Shown here one piece after another: positions 51,936-60,889 of a stretch of 64,000 nt of DNA. A program made the position numbers and the translations under genes. Origin of the DNA: Streptomyces longispororuber (GTDB lineage: Bacteria; Actinomycetota; Actinomycetes; Streptomycetales; Streptomycetaceae); contig NZ_BNBT01000019.1 in the NCBI RefSeq assembly GCF_014656095.1, forward strand, positions 1 through 64,000, read 5' to 3'. Under the pieces are notes generated by a model. It did not search any database. It saw only the letters and a list, made by a program, of their open reading frames with translations, and was not told where the DNA came from. The stretch's first letter is position 1. Each line of letters starts with the position of its first letter.

Positions 51936-52894
51936 GCCCGTTCTCGCTGACCCGCACCCTGCCCGAGGACGCCACCGGCGCCGCGCTGCGCGCCGACGTC
52001 CTGCACGGCCTGACCCGTACCCCGAAGACGCTGCCGCCGAAGTGGTTCTACGACGCGCGCGGCAGCGTCCTGTTCGACGAGATCACCACGCTGCCCGAGT
52101 ACTACCCGACGCGCGCCGAGCGGGAGATCCTCGTCGCCAGGGCGGCCCGGATAGCCGAGGTCACCGGCGCGCGGACCCTGATCGAGCTGGGCTCCGGCTC
52201 CTCCGACAAGACCCGCCACCTCCTCGACGCGCTGCCGGACCTGGACACGTACGTGCCGGTGGACGTCAGCGAGTCGGCGCTGACCGGCGCGGCGAACTCG
52301 CTGCTCGCGGACCGCCCGGGGCTGCGCGTGCACGCGCTGGTCGCCGACTTCACCCGGGGCCTGGCACTGCCGAAGACGCCGGGGCCGCGCCTGGTGGCGT
52401 TCCTCGGCGGCACCGTCGGCAACCTGCTGCCCGCCGAGCGCGCCGCGTTCCTCACCTCGGTGCGCGGCCTGCTGTCCCCCGGCGACGCGCTGCTCCTCGG
52501 CACGGACCTGGTCAAGGACGCCTCGGTGCTGGTGTCCGCGTACGACGACGCGGCCGGGGTGACGGCGGCGTTCAACAAGAACGTGCTGCGGGTCGTGAAC
52601 CGCGAGCTGGGCGCGGACTTCGACCCCGAGGCGTTCGCCCACGTCGCGGTCTGGGACCGGGACCGGGAGTGGATCGAGATGCGGCTGCGGTCCCGCCTCG
52701 CGCAGACGGTGAAGATCCCGGCGCTGGACCTCGCGGTCCACTTCGACCGCGGCGAGGACCTGCGGACGGAGGTGTCCGCCAAGTTCCGCGAGGACGGCGT
52801 CCGTGGCGAACTGGCCGCGGCCGGTCTCGAACTGACGCAGTGGTGGACGGACGAGCGCGGCCGGTTCGCGCTGTCCCTGAGCACGGCGTCCTGA
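51932..52894 (+). CDS. egtD: Histidine N-alpha-methyltransferase EgtD
   Basis: 320 residues, the DUF2260-type SAM methyltransferase. LPPKWFYDARGSVLFDEIT near residue 35, IELGSGSSDKTRHLL (SAM loop), FLGGTVGNL and AFNKNVL are family hallmarks. It trimethylates histidine to hercynine. GTG start, overlapping egtC. No egtE lyase gene follows. Confidence 0.96.
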   Translation: MSPFSLTRTLPEDATGAALRADVLHGLTRTPKTLPPKWFYDARGSVLFDEITTLPEYYPTRAEREILVARAARIAEVTGARTLIELGSGSSDKTRHLLDALPDLDTYVPVDVSESALTGAANSLLADRPGLRVHALVADFTRGLALPKTPGPRLVAFLGGTVGNLLPAERAAFLTSVRGLLSPGDALLLGTDLVKDASVLVSAYDDAAGVTAAFNKNVLRVVNRELGADFDPEAFAHVAVWDRDREWIEMRLRSRLAQTVKIPALDLAVHFDRGEDLRTEVSAKFREDGVRGELAAAGLELTQWWTDERGRFALSLSTAS

Positions 52895-52914
52895 GACCCG
52901 GCCCGGTGCGCACC

Positions 52915-52943
52915 GCGGGGGCCCGCCACCGGCGGGCCCCCGC
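52915..52943. terminator. Bidirectional terminator after egtD
   Basis: GCGGGGGCCCGCC and its perfect complement (13 bp) around ACC, between the convergent egtD stop (52894) and the lipoprotein stop (52952). Confidence 0.8.
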
Positions 52944-52951
52944 CCCGCGGC

Positions 52952-54220
52952 TCAGCGGCCGTGGTCGTCCAGGGTCTCGGTGATGCGGCGCGAGGCGGCC
53001 TTGGCCTCGGCGGCGGGGTCGCCACCGGTGAGCACCTTCGTCATGTACGCCTTGATGGGGTTGTCGGCCTCGACCAGGGCCCAGCGGGGCGAGGCGGGTG
53101 TCGCCCGGCCGCGCGCGGCGCCGGCCGCCATCGCGGCCACGGCCGGGTTGCCGGAGACGGCGGGCGCGAGCGTCGTCTTGTTCGGCACGTAGTTCATCGT
53201 CCGCGCCAGGTCCTTCTGCCACTTGTCGCCCGCGAGGGCCCGGACGACCTCGACGGCCGCCTTGCGGTCCTTCGTGCCCTCACGCACGACGAGGTCGGAG
53301 CCGCCGGTGAAGACCGCGCCCGGCTTGCGGGCGGTCTTGCCGGGGACCGGGAAGTAGCCGATCTTCCCCTTGAGGCGGGGGTTCTTCGCCTCGATGGCGC
53401 GGGCGGTGCCGGGCACCGCGATCATCTGCGCGACGTCGCCCTTGGCGAACACCCCGGCCTGCGGCGGGTGTTCCTCGTCCGCGTCCTCCGGCCCGTTGCC
53501 GAGCTCCTGGAGCCGCTGGTAGAACTCCATGCCGCGCAGCGCCGCCGGGGAGTCGAGGGCGCCCTTCCACATGCCGTCCTTCTCCTTGGCCAGGTCGCCG
53601 CCCTCGTCCCAGATGAACCCGGACAGTGTGTACCAGTCCTGGCCGGCGAGGTAGATGCCCTGGTTACCGCCGGTGTTGAGGCGCTGCGTCGCGGCGAGCC
53701 ACTGTTCGCGGGTCTTCGGCGGCTGCTTGATGCCTGCCTGGGCGAACAGGTCCTTGTTGTAGAGGACGACGCGGTTGGCCGCGTACCACGGCACCCCGTA
53801 CTGGGCGCCCCGGTAGCGCCCGGGCTCGGCGAGGCCGGGCAGCCAGTCGTCCATGCCGAGGTCGCGCGCGGACTCCAGGGTGAGGTCCTCCAGGCCGCCC
53901 CCGTCGACGTACTGGGCGACCTGGGTGTTGCCGACCTCGATGACGTCGGGGCCGTCGTCGCGCTTGAGGGCCTTCTGCACCTTGGGGCCGATGCCGGTCC
54001 ACGGGTGGATGCGGATGTCGAGGTCGATGTCGTCGTGCTGCTTCTCGAAGCCGTCGGTGAAGCGCTCGACGAAGGCGTCCGTGGCGCTGCCGCGCATCAG
54101 CCAGACCGTGACCGTGGTCTTGTCGTCCCCGCCGGGCAGGGCGTCGCAGCCGGCCAGCAGGGCGGTGGCGGCGCAGGACAGGGTGAGGGAGAGGGCGATA
54201 CGTCTGTGGCGCGTGGTCAC
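52952..54220 (-). CDS. Sugar ABC transporter substrate-binding lipoprotein (orphan)
   Basis: 422 residues. The signal peptide RHRRIALSLTLSCAATALLAGC ends in the lipobox LAGC. The family-1 solute-binding fold shows TVTVWLMRGS, PDVIEVGNTQVAQYVDGGGL, GVPWYAANRVVLYNKDLF and KTRKPGAVFTGG-like segments near the ligand cleft. It probably captures a sugar at the membrane. No permease or ATPase genes lie beside it, so it must use a transporter encoded elsewhere. The start is a GTG. Confidence 0.9.
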   Translation of the reverse strand: MTTRHRRIALSLTLSCAATALLAGCDALPGGDDKTTVTVWLMRGSATDAFVERFTDGFEKQHDDIDLDIRIHPWTGIGPKVQKALKRDDGPDVIEVGNTQVAQYVDGGGLEDLTLESARDLGMDDWLPGLAEPGRYRGAQYGVPWYAANRVVLYNKDLFAQAGIKQPPKTREQWLAATQRLNTGGNQGIYLAGQDWYTLSGFIWDEGGDLAKEKDGMWKGALDSPAALRGMEFYQRLQELGNGPEDADEEHPPQAGVFAKGDVAQMIAVPGTARAIEAKNPRLKGKIGYFPVPGKTARKPGAVFTGGSDLVVREGTKDRKAAVEVVRALAGDKWQKDLARTMNYVPNKTTLAPAVSGNPAVAAMAAGAARGRATPASPRWALVEADNPIKAYMTKVLTGGDPAAEAKAASRRITETLDDHGR

Positions 54221-54484
54221 GTCGGTCACTTTCTGCCGGGGAACAGCATGGGGGAAGGGGACCCGACGTGGGGAAGAGCGGCGCTCGAACGGGTATGCGG
54301 GATTTTGGTACGGACCAGCCATCCGGTCAAGGGTTCGCGGCACATCGGCCCCACGCGCGGCTTTTCTGTCAAGAGCGCCTCTCGCGCCAGTGACCCCGTC
54401 CGTCCCGGCCGTCAGGAGGCCCCCGCCCGCGCGCGGCACTACCGTGGAGGCACCCGCACCGCCGCGGAGAGGAGAACCTCCCTC

Positions 54485-54700
54485 ATGTCCGACCACACCT
54501 ACCGGGTCACGGAGATCGTCGGCACCTCCCCCGAGGGCGTCGACCAGGCCATCCGCAACGGGATCAGCCGCGCCTCGCAGACGCTGCGCGGCCTGGACTG
54601 GTTCGAGGTCACGCAGGTGCGCGGCCACATCGAGAACGGGGAGATCCAGCACTACCAAGTGGGCCTGAAGGTCGGCTTCCGCCTGGAGGACGCGGGCTGA
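54485..54700 (+). CDS. Dodecin
   Basis: 71 residues, complete. TYRVTEIVGTSPEGVDQAIRNGISRASQTLRGLDWFEVTQVRGHIENG matches dodecin, including the Trp that stacks on flavin. It assembles into a 12-mer that stores or buffers flavins. An FMN enzyme starts 135 bp downstream on the same strand. Confidence 0.94.
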   Translation: MSDHTYRVTEIVGTSPEGVDQAIRNGISRASQTLRGLDWFEVTQVRGHIENGEIQHYQVGLKVGFRLEDAG

Positions 54701-54835
54701 GCCGGGCGCCGCCCGCTCCAGGAGGAGCCTGGTGGCGCACCCTCGCGAGGCCCTCGTGGTGCGCCGGGGCGCCGTCCTGCACCCTGGTCGCCGGGGTGCC
54801 GCACGGGACGGCGCCCGGAGCGGAGGGGCAGGCGC

Positions 54836-56002
54836 ATGGGGCAGGCATTCGGTTCCTACCAGAACGAGATCTACCTGGACGGGCTCGGCGGGGTGGCGCC
54901 GCGCTTCCCCATGGGCTTCGCCGGGTGGGAGGCCCGGGCCGAGGCGGCGCTGCCGCCCTCGGTCTGGTCGTACGTCGCCGGCGGCGCCGGGGACGAGCAC
55001 ACCCAGCGGGCCAACGTCGCCGCCTTCGCGCGCTGGGGCCTCATACCGCGCGTGTTCGCCGGCGCGGTCGAACGCGACCTGACGGTCGAGCTGTTTGGGA
55101 CGGTCCTGCCCTCCCCCGTGCTCATGGCGCCGATCGGGGTGCTCGGGCTGTGCGCCCAGGACGGCCACGGCGACCTGGCCGCCGCGCGGGCGGCCGCCCG
55201 TACCGGCGTGCCGATGATCGCCTCGACGCTGTCGGCCGACCCGCTGGAGGACGTCGCCGCCGCGCTCGGCGACACACCGGGGTACTTCCAGCTCTACACG
55301 CCCACCGACCGCGACCTGGCGGAGAGCCTGGTGCGCCGCGCGGAGGCCGCCGGGTTCCGGGGCATCGTCGTCACGCTGGACACCTGGGTCACCGGCTGGC
55401 GCCCGCGCGACCTGTCCACCGCCAACTTCCCGCAGTTGCGCGGGCACTGCCTCGCCAACTACTTCTCCGACCCGGTCTTCCGCGCCCACCTGAAGCGCCC
55501 GCCGGAGGAGGCCCCGCAGGAGGCCGTCCTGAACTGGGTGCGCGTCTTCGGCAACCCGCTCACCTGGGACGACCTGCCCTGGCTGCGCTCGCTGACCGAC
55601 CTGCCGCTGATCCTCAAGGGGCTGTGCCACCCCGAGGACGTACGCCGGGCCAAGGACGGCGGCGCGGACGGGATCCACTGCTCCAACCACGGCGGACGGC
55701 AGGCCAACGGCGGGCTGCCCGCGCTCGACGCCCTGCCCGGCGTCGTGGCGGCGGCCGACGGGCTGCCCGTCCTGTTCGACTCCGGCGTCCGCAGCGGCGC
55801 CGACGTCGTCAAGGCGCTCGCCCTGGGCGCCACCGCGGTCGCCGTGGGCCGCCCCTACGCGTACGGGCTCGCCCTCGGCGGCGCCGACGGCGTCGTGCAC
55901 GTCCTGCGCTCACTCCTCGCCGAGACCGACCTGACCATGGCCGTCGACGGCTACCCGACCCTGGCCCACCTCACGCCCGAGGCGCTCCGGCGCGTGGGGT
56001 GA
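54836..56002 (+). CDS. FMN-dependent alpha-hydroxy-acid oxidase, lactate 2-monooxygenase-like
   Basis: 388 residues of the (S)-2-hydroxyacid oxidase barrel. Features: [69 protein letters not shown] (Lys, catalytic His and Arg), then [18 protein letters not shown]. The inserts near residues 180-230 resemble lactate 2-monooxygenases. It oxidises an L-2-hydroxy acid with O2. Possible transcription with dodecin. Confidence 0.9.
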   Translation: MGQAFGSYQNEIYLDGLGGVAPRFPMGFAGWEARAEAALPPSVWSYVAGGAGDEHTQRANVAAFARWGLIPRVFAGAVERDLTVELFGTVLPSPVLMAPIGVLGLCAQDGHGDLAAARAAARTGVPMIASTLSADPLEDVAAALGDTPGYFQLYTPTDRDLAESLVRRAEAAGFRGIVVTLDTWVTGWRPRDLSTANFPQLRGHCLANYFSDPVFRAHLKRPPEEAPQEAVLNWVRVFGNPLTWDDLPWLRSLTDLPLILKGLCHPEDVRRAKDGGADGIHCSNHGGRQANGGLPALDALPGVVAAADGLPVLFDSGVRSGADVVKALALGATAVAVGRPYAYGLALGGADGVVHVLRSLLAETDLTMAVDGYPTLAHLTPEALRRVG

Positions 56003-56027
56003 CGGGCGGGACGGCCGGGACCGGGGG

Positions 56028-56150
56028 ACGGACTGACGGCGTACGGAACGCGGCGTACGCGACGACGGCGTACGGGCTGGGGGCGTACGGACTGACGGCG
56101 TGCGGGACGACGGCGTACGGACTGACGGCGTGCGGGACGACGGCCTGCGG
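56028..56150. repeat. GC-rich minisatellite between FMN oxidase and small membrane protein
   Basis: Repeats of ACGGCGTACGG and ACGGCGTGCGGGACG, including two nearly identical 30-bp units near 56087-56146. Non-coding on both strands as far as I can tell. Confidence 0.85.
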
Positions 56151-56209
56151 GGCGGCGGGCGCGAGCCCTGCCCGCCGCGCCCGGGCGTGCGCGTCCTTCC
56201 CGCCGCGCG

Positions 56210-56365
56210 TCACCAGTAGTGCCGCCTGCCACCCACCGCGTGGCCGACGGAGCCGAGCACCCACAGGACGGCGCCGACCACGAGGAGGACGATGCCGATC
56301 GTCCAGAGGATCGAGATACCGGCCACCCAGCCGATGACGAGCAGAATGAGCCCAAGAGTGATCAT
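56210..56365 (-). CDS. Small two-TM membrane protein, DUF6131-like
   Basis: 51 residues read from the reverse strand: MITLGLILLVIGWVAGISIL, then WTIGIVLLVVGAVLWVLG and a polar tail ending GGRRHYW. Two hydrophobic helices fill almost the whole protein. The ATG at 56365 has a perfect GGAGG ribosome site. Such hydrophobic mini-proteins are common and often stress-induced in Streptomyces; no function is known. Confidence 0.88.
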   Translation of the reverse strand: MITLGLILLVIGWVAGISILWTIGIVLLVVGAVLWVLGSVGHAVGGRRHYW

Positions 56366-56440
56366 TGGGTCCTCCAATCTCCCGGTACGTCCAGTATGCG
56401 CCGCGCGTACCGGAGTGCCGCGCCGGTCGGCCCGGCCGCT

Positions 56441-57220
56441 TCAGCCGAGGAAGCCCGAGGCGACGCGCAGGTCGGCGACGAGGCCTTCGAACGCCTCGTC
56501 GCGGTTGGTGGCCCGCAGGACCGCCGAGGGGTGCACCGTGGCGAGGAAGTGCCGATGACCGTCGCCGCCGTCGTCACCGTCGCCCTCTCCGGCCACCAGC
56601 GGCAGCTCCGTCCCCGGTGCGAGGGAGAGCAGCGCGCCCCGCGCCTCGGTCACCTTGAAGGAGTTGCCGAGGAGCGACTTCCCGGCCGTGGCGCCGAGCG
56701 CGACGATCAGCTCGGGCCGCACGCGCCGCACCTCGGCCGCGAGCCAGGGGCGGCAGGCGGTCAGCTCGCCGAGGTTCGGCGCCTTGTGGATGCGGCGCTT
56801 GCGGCCCTCGGTGACGGGGGCGAACTTGAAGTGCTTGACGGCGTTGGTGACGTAGGCCTGCTCCGCGTCGATGCCGGCCTTGCCGAGGGCCGAGTGGAGC
56901 AGCCGCCCGGCGGGGCCCACGAACGGCTCGCCCGCACGGTCCTCCTGGTCGCCGGGCTGCTCGCCGACGAGCATGAGGCGCGCGGGCGCGGGTCCCGCGC
57001 CGAACACGGTCCGGGTGGCGTCCGCGTACAACGGGCAGCCGCGGCAGTCCGCGGCGGCGCGGCGCAGGACCGGGATCCCGCCCCGCGCGGGCACATAGGG
57101 CAGGGCCCCTTCGGAACCCCGCTTGCCCGCCGCCTTCCTGCCCACCGCCTTCTTCTCGGCCTTCTCGGCCTTCTCATCCGCCGCCCGCTCGGCTGCTGTT
57201 TTCCTGTCCGCGCCCGGCAT
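56441..57220 (-). CDS. UdgX-type uracil-DNA glycosylase
   Basis: 259 residues. A Lys/Ala-rich N-terminal tail of ~35 residues precedes the family 4-like UDG fold. It has CRGCPLY (Fe-S ligands) and GEQPGDQEDRAGEPFVGPAGRLL near residue 88. The diagnostic UdgX loop KRRIHKAP near residue 147 carries the His that bonds covalently to the abasic deoxyribose. ATVHPSAVLR is the second active-site motif. UdgX binds uracil-DNA irreversibly, so its role is lesion capture rather than normal turnover. Confidence 0.92.
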   Translation of the reverse strand: MPGADRKTAAERAADEKAEKAEKKAVGRKAAGKRGSEGALPYVPARGGIPVLRRAAADCRGCPLYADATRTVFGAGPAPARLMLVGEQPGDQEDRAGEPFVGPAGRLLHSALGKAGIDAEQAYVTNAVKHFKFAPVTEGRKRRIHKAPNLGELTACRPWLAAEVRRVRPELIVALGATAGKSLLGNSFKVTEARGALLSLAPGTELPLVAGEGDGDDGGDGHRHFLATVHPSAVLRATNRDEAFEGLVADLRVASGFLG

Positions 57221-57408
57221 GGTTCCTCCTTCAGCCAGCGTCTCACCCGGCCCCCTGACCGGCGAACGGGGCGGCGCCTCGTCGCCGGTGAGCGGAACGG
57301 TGCCCGCGCGGGGGTGCGCGGACCACCTCCCGAGTCACCACCCTGCGCGAACGAACCGCCCGGTTCCGCTACGGGGACGCGCACGCCGGGCCGCGCGCGG
57401 CCGCCGCC

Positions 57409-57801
57409 CTACTCCGGCTGCGTGGCGATCTGGATCAAGTTGCCGCAGGTGTCGTCCAGGACGGCGGTGGTCACGGGACCGGCCTCCAAGGGCTCCTGCG
57501 TGAAGCGGACGCCGAGGCCGCGCAGGCGCTCGTACTCCGCCCACACGTCGTCCACGGTGAACTGGGCCAGCGGGATGCCGTCCTCGACGAGGGCGTCGCG
57601 GTAGGTCCTGGCGGCCGGGTGGCCGAGGGGCTCCAGGAGGAGCTCGGTGCCGCCGGGCTCCTCGGGCGAGACGACGGTCAGCCAGCGGTCCTTCTCACCC
57701 ACCGGGACGTCGTGCTTCTTCACGAAGCCGAGGACCTCGGTGTAGAAGTGCAGGGCCTTGGCCTGGTCGTCGACGAAGACGCTGGTCAGAAGGATCCTCA
57801 T
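57409..57801 (-). CDS. VOC/glyoxalase-fold protein
   Basis: 130 residues with two beta-alpha-beta-beta-beta units: ILLTSVFVDDQAKALHFYTEVLGF and GIPLAQFTVDDVWAEYERLRGLGV, ending TCGNLIQIATQ. Metal-dependent lyase, dioxygenase or antibiotic-binding roles occur in the family. The start overlaps the ArsR stop (ATGA), so it is probably controlled by that regulator and may detoxify its ligand. Confidence 0.9.
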   Translation of the reverse strand: MRILLTSVFVDDQAKALHFYTEVLGFVKKHDVPVGEKDRWLTVVSPEEPGGTELLLEPLGHPAARTYRDALVEDGIPLAQFTVDDVWAEYERLRGLGVRFTQEPLEAGPVTTAVLDDTCGNLIQIATQPE

Positions 57802-58100
57802 GGGGTGTTCTCCTCCGGTTCTGAGGTGCGGGGCACGAGCCATCGCTCGACGATCAGCCGCAGCGGCGCCGTGTTCAGATCGTGGAACTTGTAGCGGCCC
57901 TCCCGCCTGGTCTCGACGAGCCCGGCCGCCTCCAGCACGGCGAGGTGCTGCGAGACCGCCTGCCGCGAGATGCCGAGCCGGTGCTTCATGCTCAGCCGCG
58001 AACAGATCTCGAACAGTGTCTGCCCGGACTGCTCCGCGAGCTCGTCGATGATGGTGCGCCGCGTGGGGTCGGCCAAGGCTTTGAAGAGGTCATCGGCCAC
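57798..58100 (-). CDS. ArsR-type HTH regulator
   Basis: 100 residues, winged helix: ALADPTRRTIIDELAEQSGQTLFEICSRL, then the recognition helix ISRQAVSQHLAVLEAAGLV and the wing RREGRYKFH. No metal-binding cysteine pair, so it is of the non-metal SdpR/YceB-like type that partners VOC or SRPBCC genes. A perfect 11-bp inverted repeat lies eight bases upstream of its start. Confidence 0.92.
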   Translation of the reverse strand: MADDLFKALADPTRRTIIDELAEQSGQTLFEICSRLSMKHRLGISRQAVSQHLAVLEAAGLVETRREGRYKFHDLNTAPLRLIVERWLVPRTSEPEENTP

Positions 58101-58108
58101 GCCCTCAC

Positions 58109-58134
58109 GATAGGCAAGTCACCACTTGCCTATC
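58109..58134 (-). promoter_or_regulatory. ArsR operator
   Basis: GATAGGCAAGT and ACTTGCCTATC are perfect 11-bp inverted arms around CACC. The site abuts the regulator start and overlaps the stop codon of the upstream MFS gene. It fits autoregulation of the regulator-VOC operon. Confidence 0.8.
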
Positions 58135-59365
58135 AAGTCGAGGTGTCTCCGGCCGCCCGGCGCCTTCGCAGCAGGAGAGCGCCCAGCGCGGCCGCGGCGA
58201 CCTGGCAGCAGGCCACCGCGAGGACGAGACGCGCGGGCCCGGCGGCCTGGCAGGCCCCCGCGAGCGCGGCCCCGGCCGCGGAGAAGGCGCTCTTGACGCT
58301 CGCCCCCAGGGTGAACACCTGGGTCCGGGCGGCCGGGGGCGCGTAGCGGTCGCGGCCGGCCAGCAGGGCGGCGAAGAGAGGGCCGGTACAGCACCCGGCC
58401 AGAGCGAAGCCGACGGCTGCGGCGAGGGGACCGCCCGTCCACGACACGGCGGCCAGCGGCACCCCGGTCGCGCACAGCATGGCCAGGACGGTCCGTTCGG
58501 GACGCCGGTCGCCCCAGGGCCGCCAGGCGTACGCCAGGGAACCGGCGAGGGAGCCGACGGCCATGACGGTCATCAGGCCGCCCGCGGCCCAGGGCGCCTG
58601 GTAGCGGGTGGCGAGCAGCACGCAGACCACGGGCAGGGCACCGATGCCGAACTGCCCGAGACCGCTGGCCCAGGTGAGTGAGCGCAGCGGCGGGTCGCGC
58701 ACGAGCAGCACCGCGGCGGCCTTCACGTCGCCGGGGCGCAGCGCGGGGCCGTCCGGCGCGGGCCGGGGGCGCAGGGGCAGGGAGAGGACGAGCAGGCCAC
58801 CCGCGACCGCCACGGCGCCGAGCGCCAGCAGGGCGGGGGCGGGGCCGACGGCCGCCGCGAGGACGGAGACGAGGGCCGGCCCGGCGATGCCCGCCAGGTT
58901 GTACGTGACGGCGTCCAGGCTGAAGGCGCGGCCCAGCGCCGCGGGCGGGAGCAGGTCGCCCAGCAGACTGGTCAGGCCGCCGGTCACCAGCGGGGTGCAG
59001 CAGCCCGCGGCCCCCGCCGCCGCCAGCGCGACCGGTGCGGGCGCGCGGCCGGTCAGCCCCGCCACGGCGGCCAGCCCCAAGCCGTGGCCCACCAGGGCGC
59101 CGGCGTGGAACAGCCGGCGGCGCCGGACCCGGTCCGCGAGAGCGCCGGCCGGCGGGGCGGCGACCAGGCCGGGCACCAGGAGGGCCGCGACCAGGGCACC
59201 CCCGAAGGCGGCGCTGCCCGTGCGGTCCACGGCCAGCACCACCAGGGCGACCCGCGCCCCTTCGGAGGCGAGGCGAACCATGAGGGCCACCTGCATGTAC
59301 CGGATGAGCACCGCCCCGGGCGCGCGGGGGCGCGTGCGCGGCTCCACGGACGTCTGCGTACCCAC
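58133..59365 (-). CDS. MFS transporter
   Basis: 410 residues with about 12 TM helices; PAGALADRVRRRR is motif A. The GTG at 59365 has GGAGG seven bases upstream and is preferred over an ATG at 59419. It resembles MFS exporters of the enterobactin EntS/tetracycline type. It lies upstream of the ArsR/VOC pair in the same direction. Substrate unknown. Confidence 0.87.
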   Translation of the reverse strand: MGTQTSVEPRTRPRAPGAVLIRYMQVALMVRLASEGARVALVVLAVDRTGSAAFGGALVAALLVPGLVAAPPAGALADRVRRRRLFHAGALVGHGLGLAAVAGLTGRAPAPVALAAAGAAGCCTPLVTGGLTSLLGDLLPPAALGRAFSLDAVTYNLAGIAGPALVSVLAAAVGPAPALLALGAVAVAGGLLVLSLPLRPRPAPDGPALRPGDVKAAAVLLVRDPPLRSLTWASGLGQFGIGALPVVCVLLATRYQAPWAAGGLMTVMAVGSLAGSLAYAWRPWGDRRPERTVLAMLCATGVPLAAVSWTGGPLAAAVGFALAGCCTGPLFAALLAGRDRYAPPAARTQVFTLGASVKSAFSAAGAALAGACQAAGPARLVLAVACCQVAAAALGALLLRRRRAAGDTST

Positions 59366-59437
59366 CGCGCGCCTCCAGACCTGGACTTGGGACCCGGCCG
59401 CCCCGTACGGCCGCCCCATTCGTCATACCCTCAGGGG

Positions 59438-60025
59438 ATGACGCCATGTGTGCCCGTCGCCCATACTCACGGCGTGAGCTTCCTCTTCGTCAGCGACCAT
59501 CCGGCCCTCGACTTCGCCGCCACCGTGGCGTGGCGCACCACCCGCCCGGTGGAACTGCTGGGCGGGCCGCAGGACTTCGCCCGGTGGGCGGCCGAAGCCG
59601 GGCTTGTCGACCGGCTGGAGACGGTGAGCCGGGCCGATCTGATCTCGGCCCGGGCCCTGCGCGAGGCGATCCACCGGCTGGCGCTCGCCGCCGCCGGGGG
59701 CGGGCCCGCCGACCCGCGGGACGTCGCCCGGGTCCGGCGGGCCGCCGCGCACCCGCCGGTACGTCCCGTGCTGCGGGACCTGGGCCGGGTGGAACGCCGC
59801 GGCGGGGTGCGGGAGGTGCTGGCCACCCTCGGGGCGGGCGCCGCCGACCTGCTCGGCGGTCCCGACCGCCTGCTCATCAGGCGCTGCGCCGGTGAGCCGT
59901 GCACCCGCCTCTTCCTCGACCGCTCCCGGGCGGGCACCCGGCGCTGGTGCTCGAAGCGGAGCTGCGGCAGCAGGGTCAACGCCGCGGCCTACCGCCGCCG
60001 GACGCAGCGGCACGACCACGCCTGA
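59438..60025 (+). CDS. ABATE-domain / CGNR zinc-finger regulator
   Basis: 195 residues. HPALDFAATVAWRT opens the DUF1470 (ABATE) domain. The C-terminal Zn finger is CAGEPCTRLFLDRSRAGTRRWCSKRSCGSR, in which the usual CGNR is CGSR. Such proteins are probable transcription factors for stress responses. TACCCT six bases before the ATG and the lack of a strong ribosome site suggest leaderless expression. Divergent from the MFS gene. Confidence 0.88.
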   Translation: MTPCVPVAHTHGVSFLFVSDHPALDFAATVAWRTTRPVELLGGPQDFARWAAEAGLVDRLETVSRADLISARALREAIHRLALAAAGGGPADPRDVARVRRAAAHPPVRPVLRDLGRVERRGGVREVLATLGAGAADLLGGPDRLLIRRCAGEPCTRLFLDRSRAGTRRWCSKRSCGSRVNAAAYRRRTQRHDHA

Positions 60026-60221
60026 CGGAACGGACCCGTCGACCTCGATGCCACGCCCGGCTCGTGTGCCCGTACGACACGACCGGCTTCGACCACCCAT
60101 GACCACCACGAAGCCACTGACGACCCCACATGAGCGTTGTGCCCACATTCGTCTGAGTCTGTCGCCCCCTGGGTAGTTTGGCGGTGGCAAAGCCCTGTCC
60201 GCGCACCCAGGAGAACCCGTA

Positions 60222-60719
60222 GTGACCGACTCACCGCAGCACCGCATCTTCACCATGCTGGACGTGGACGGCGACGGCGTCGTCACGCACGCCGAATACC
60301 TCGGCCGCGTCGAACGTGTCGCGTCGGCCGTGGGGCGCGATCCGGAGCACCGGGTCGTCGCCGCGTCACGAGCCGCGCACGAGGCCGTCTTCCAGGACAT
60401 GGACGGCGACCACGACGGACGGGTGACCTTCGAGGAGTACCGCTCGTGGGTGGGGCACGACGCGTTCGAGCGCTCCTGCCGGCCCGCGCTGGGCTCGCTG
60501 TTCGACATCGCCGACCTCGACGGTGACGGACTCCTGGACCGCGACGGGTTCGTCCGGCTGCGCACGGCGGCGGGCAACGCCGGGGCCGCGGCCGGGGCGG
60601 CGTTCGACGCCCTCGACGCCGACGGCGACGGGCTGATCGACCGCGACGCCTACCTGACGGGCATCCGCGACTTCGTCACCACGGGCACCTCCCCCATGGC
60701 CGCGGCCTACGTGGCGTAG
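60222..60719 (+). CDS. Four-EF-hand calcium-binding protein
   Basis: 165 residues, GTG start. Four EF-hand loops are visible: DVDGDGVVTHAE, DMDGDHDGRVTFEE, DLDGDGLLDRDG and DADGDGLIDRDA. It resembles calerythrin and the CabB/CabC-type calcium buffers of streptomycetes. Cytoplasmic, no signal peptide. A short direct repeat (GTGGCGTAGCCCGGCC) spans and follows the stop. Confidence 0.92.
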   Translation: MTDSPQHRIFTMLDVDGDGVVTHAEYLGRVERVASAVGRDPEHRVVAASRAAHEAVFQDMDGDHDGRVTFEEYRSWVGHDAFERSCRPALGSLFDIADLDGDGLLDRDGFVRLRTAAGNAGAAAGAAFDALDADGDGLIDRDAYLTGIRDFVTTGTSPMAAAYVA

Positions 60720-60889
60720 CCCGGCCCCGGAGGCCACGTGGCGTAGCCCGGCCACGGGGGACGGTGTGCACGGTGTCGGGCGCCACGGAGATCGGAATCA
60801 CTTTGCCCGGCCCGCCTGCCTGGCGGATCATGGAGCCGGCAGCGGAGGCCATCCGGGTGACGTCCGGGACCGACTCTTACGGAGCAGCC

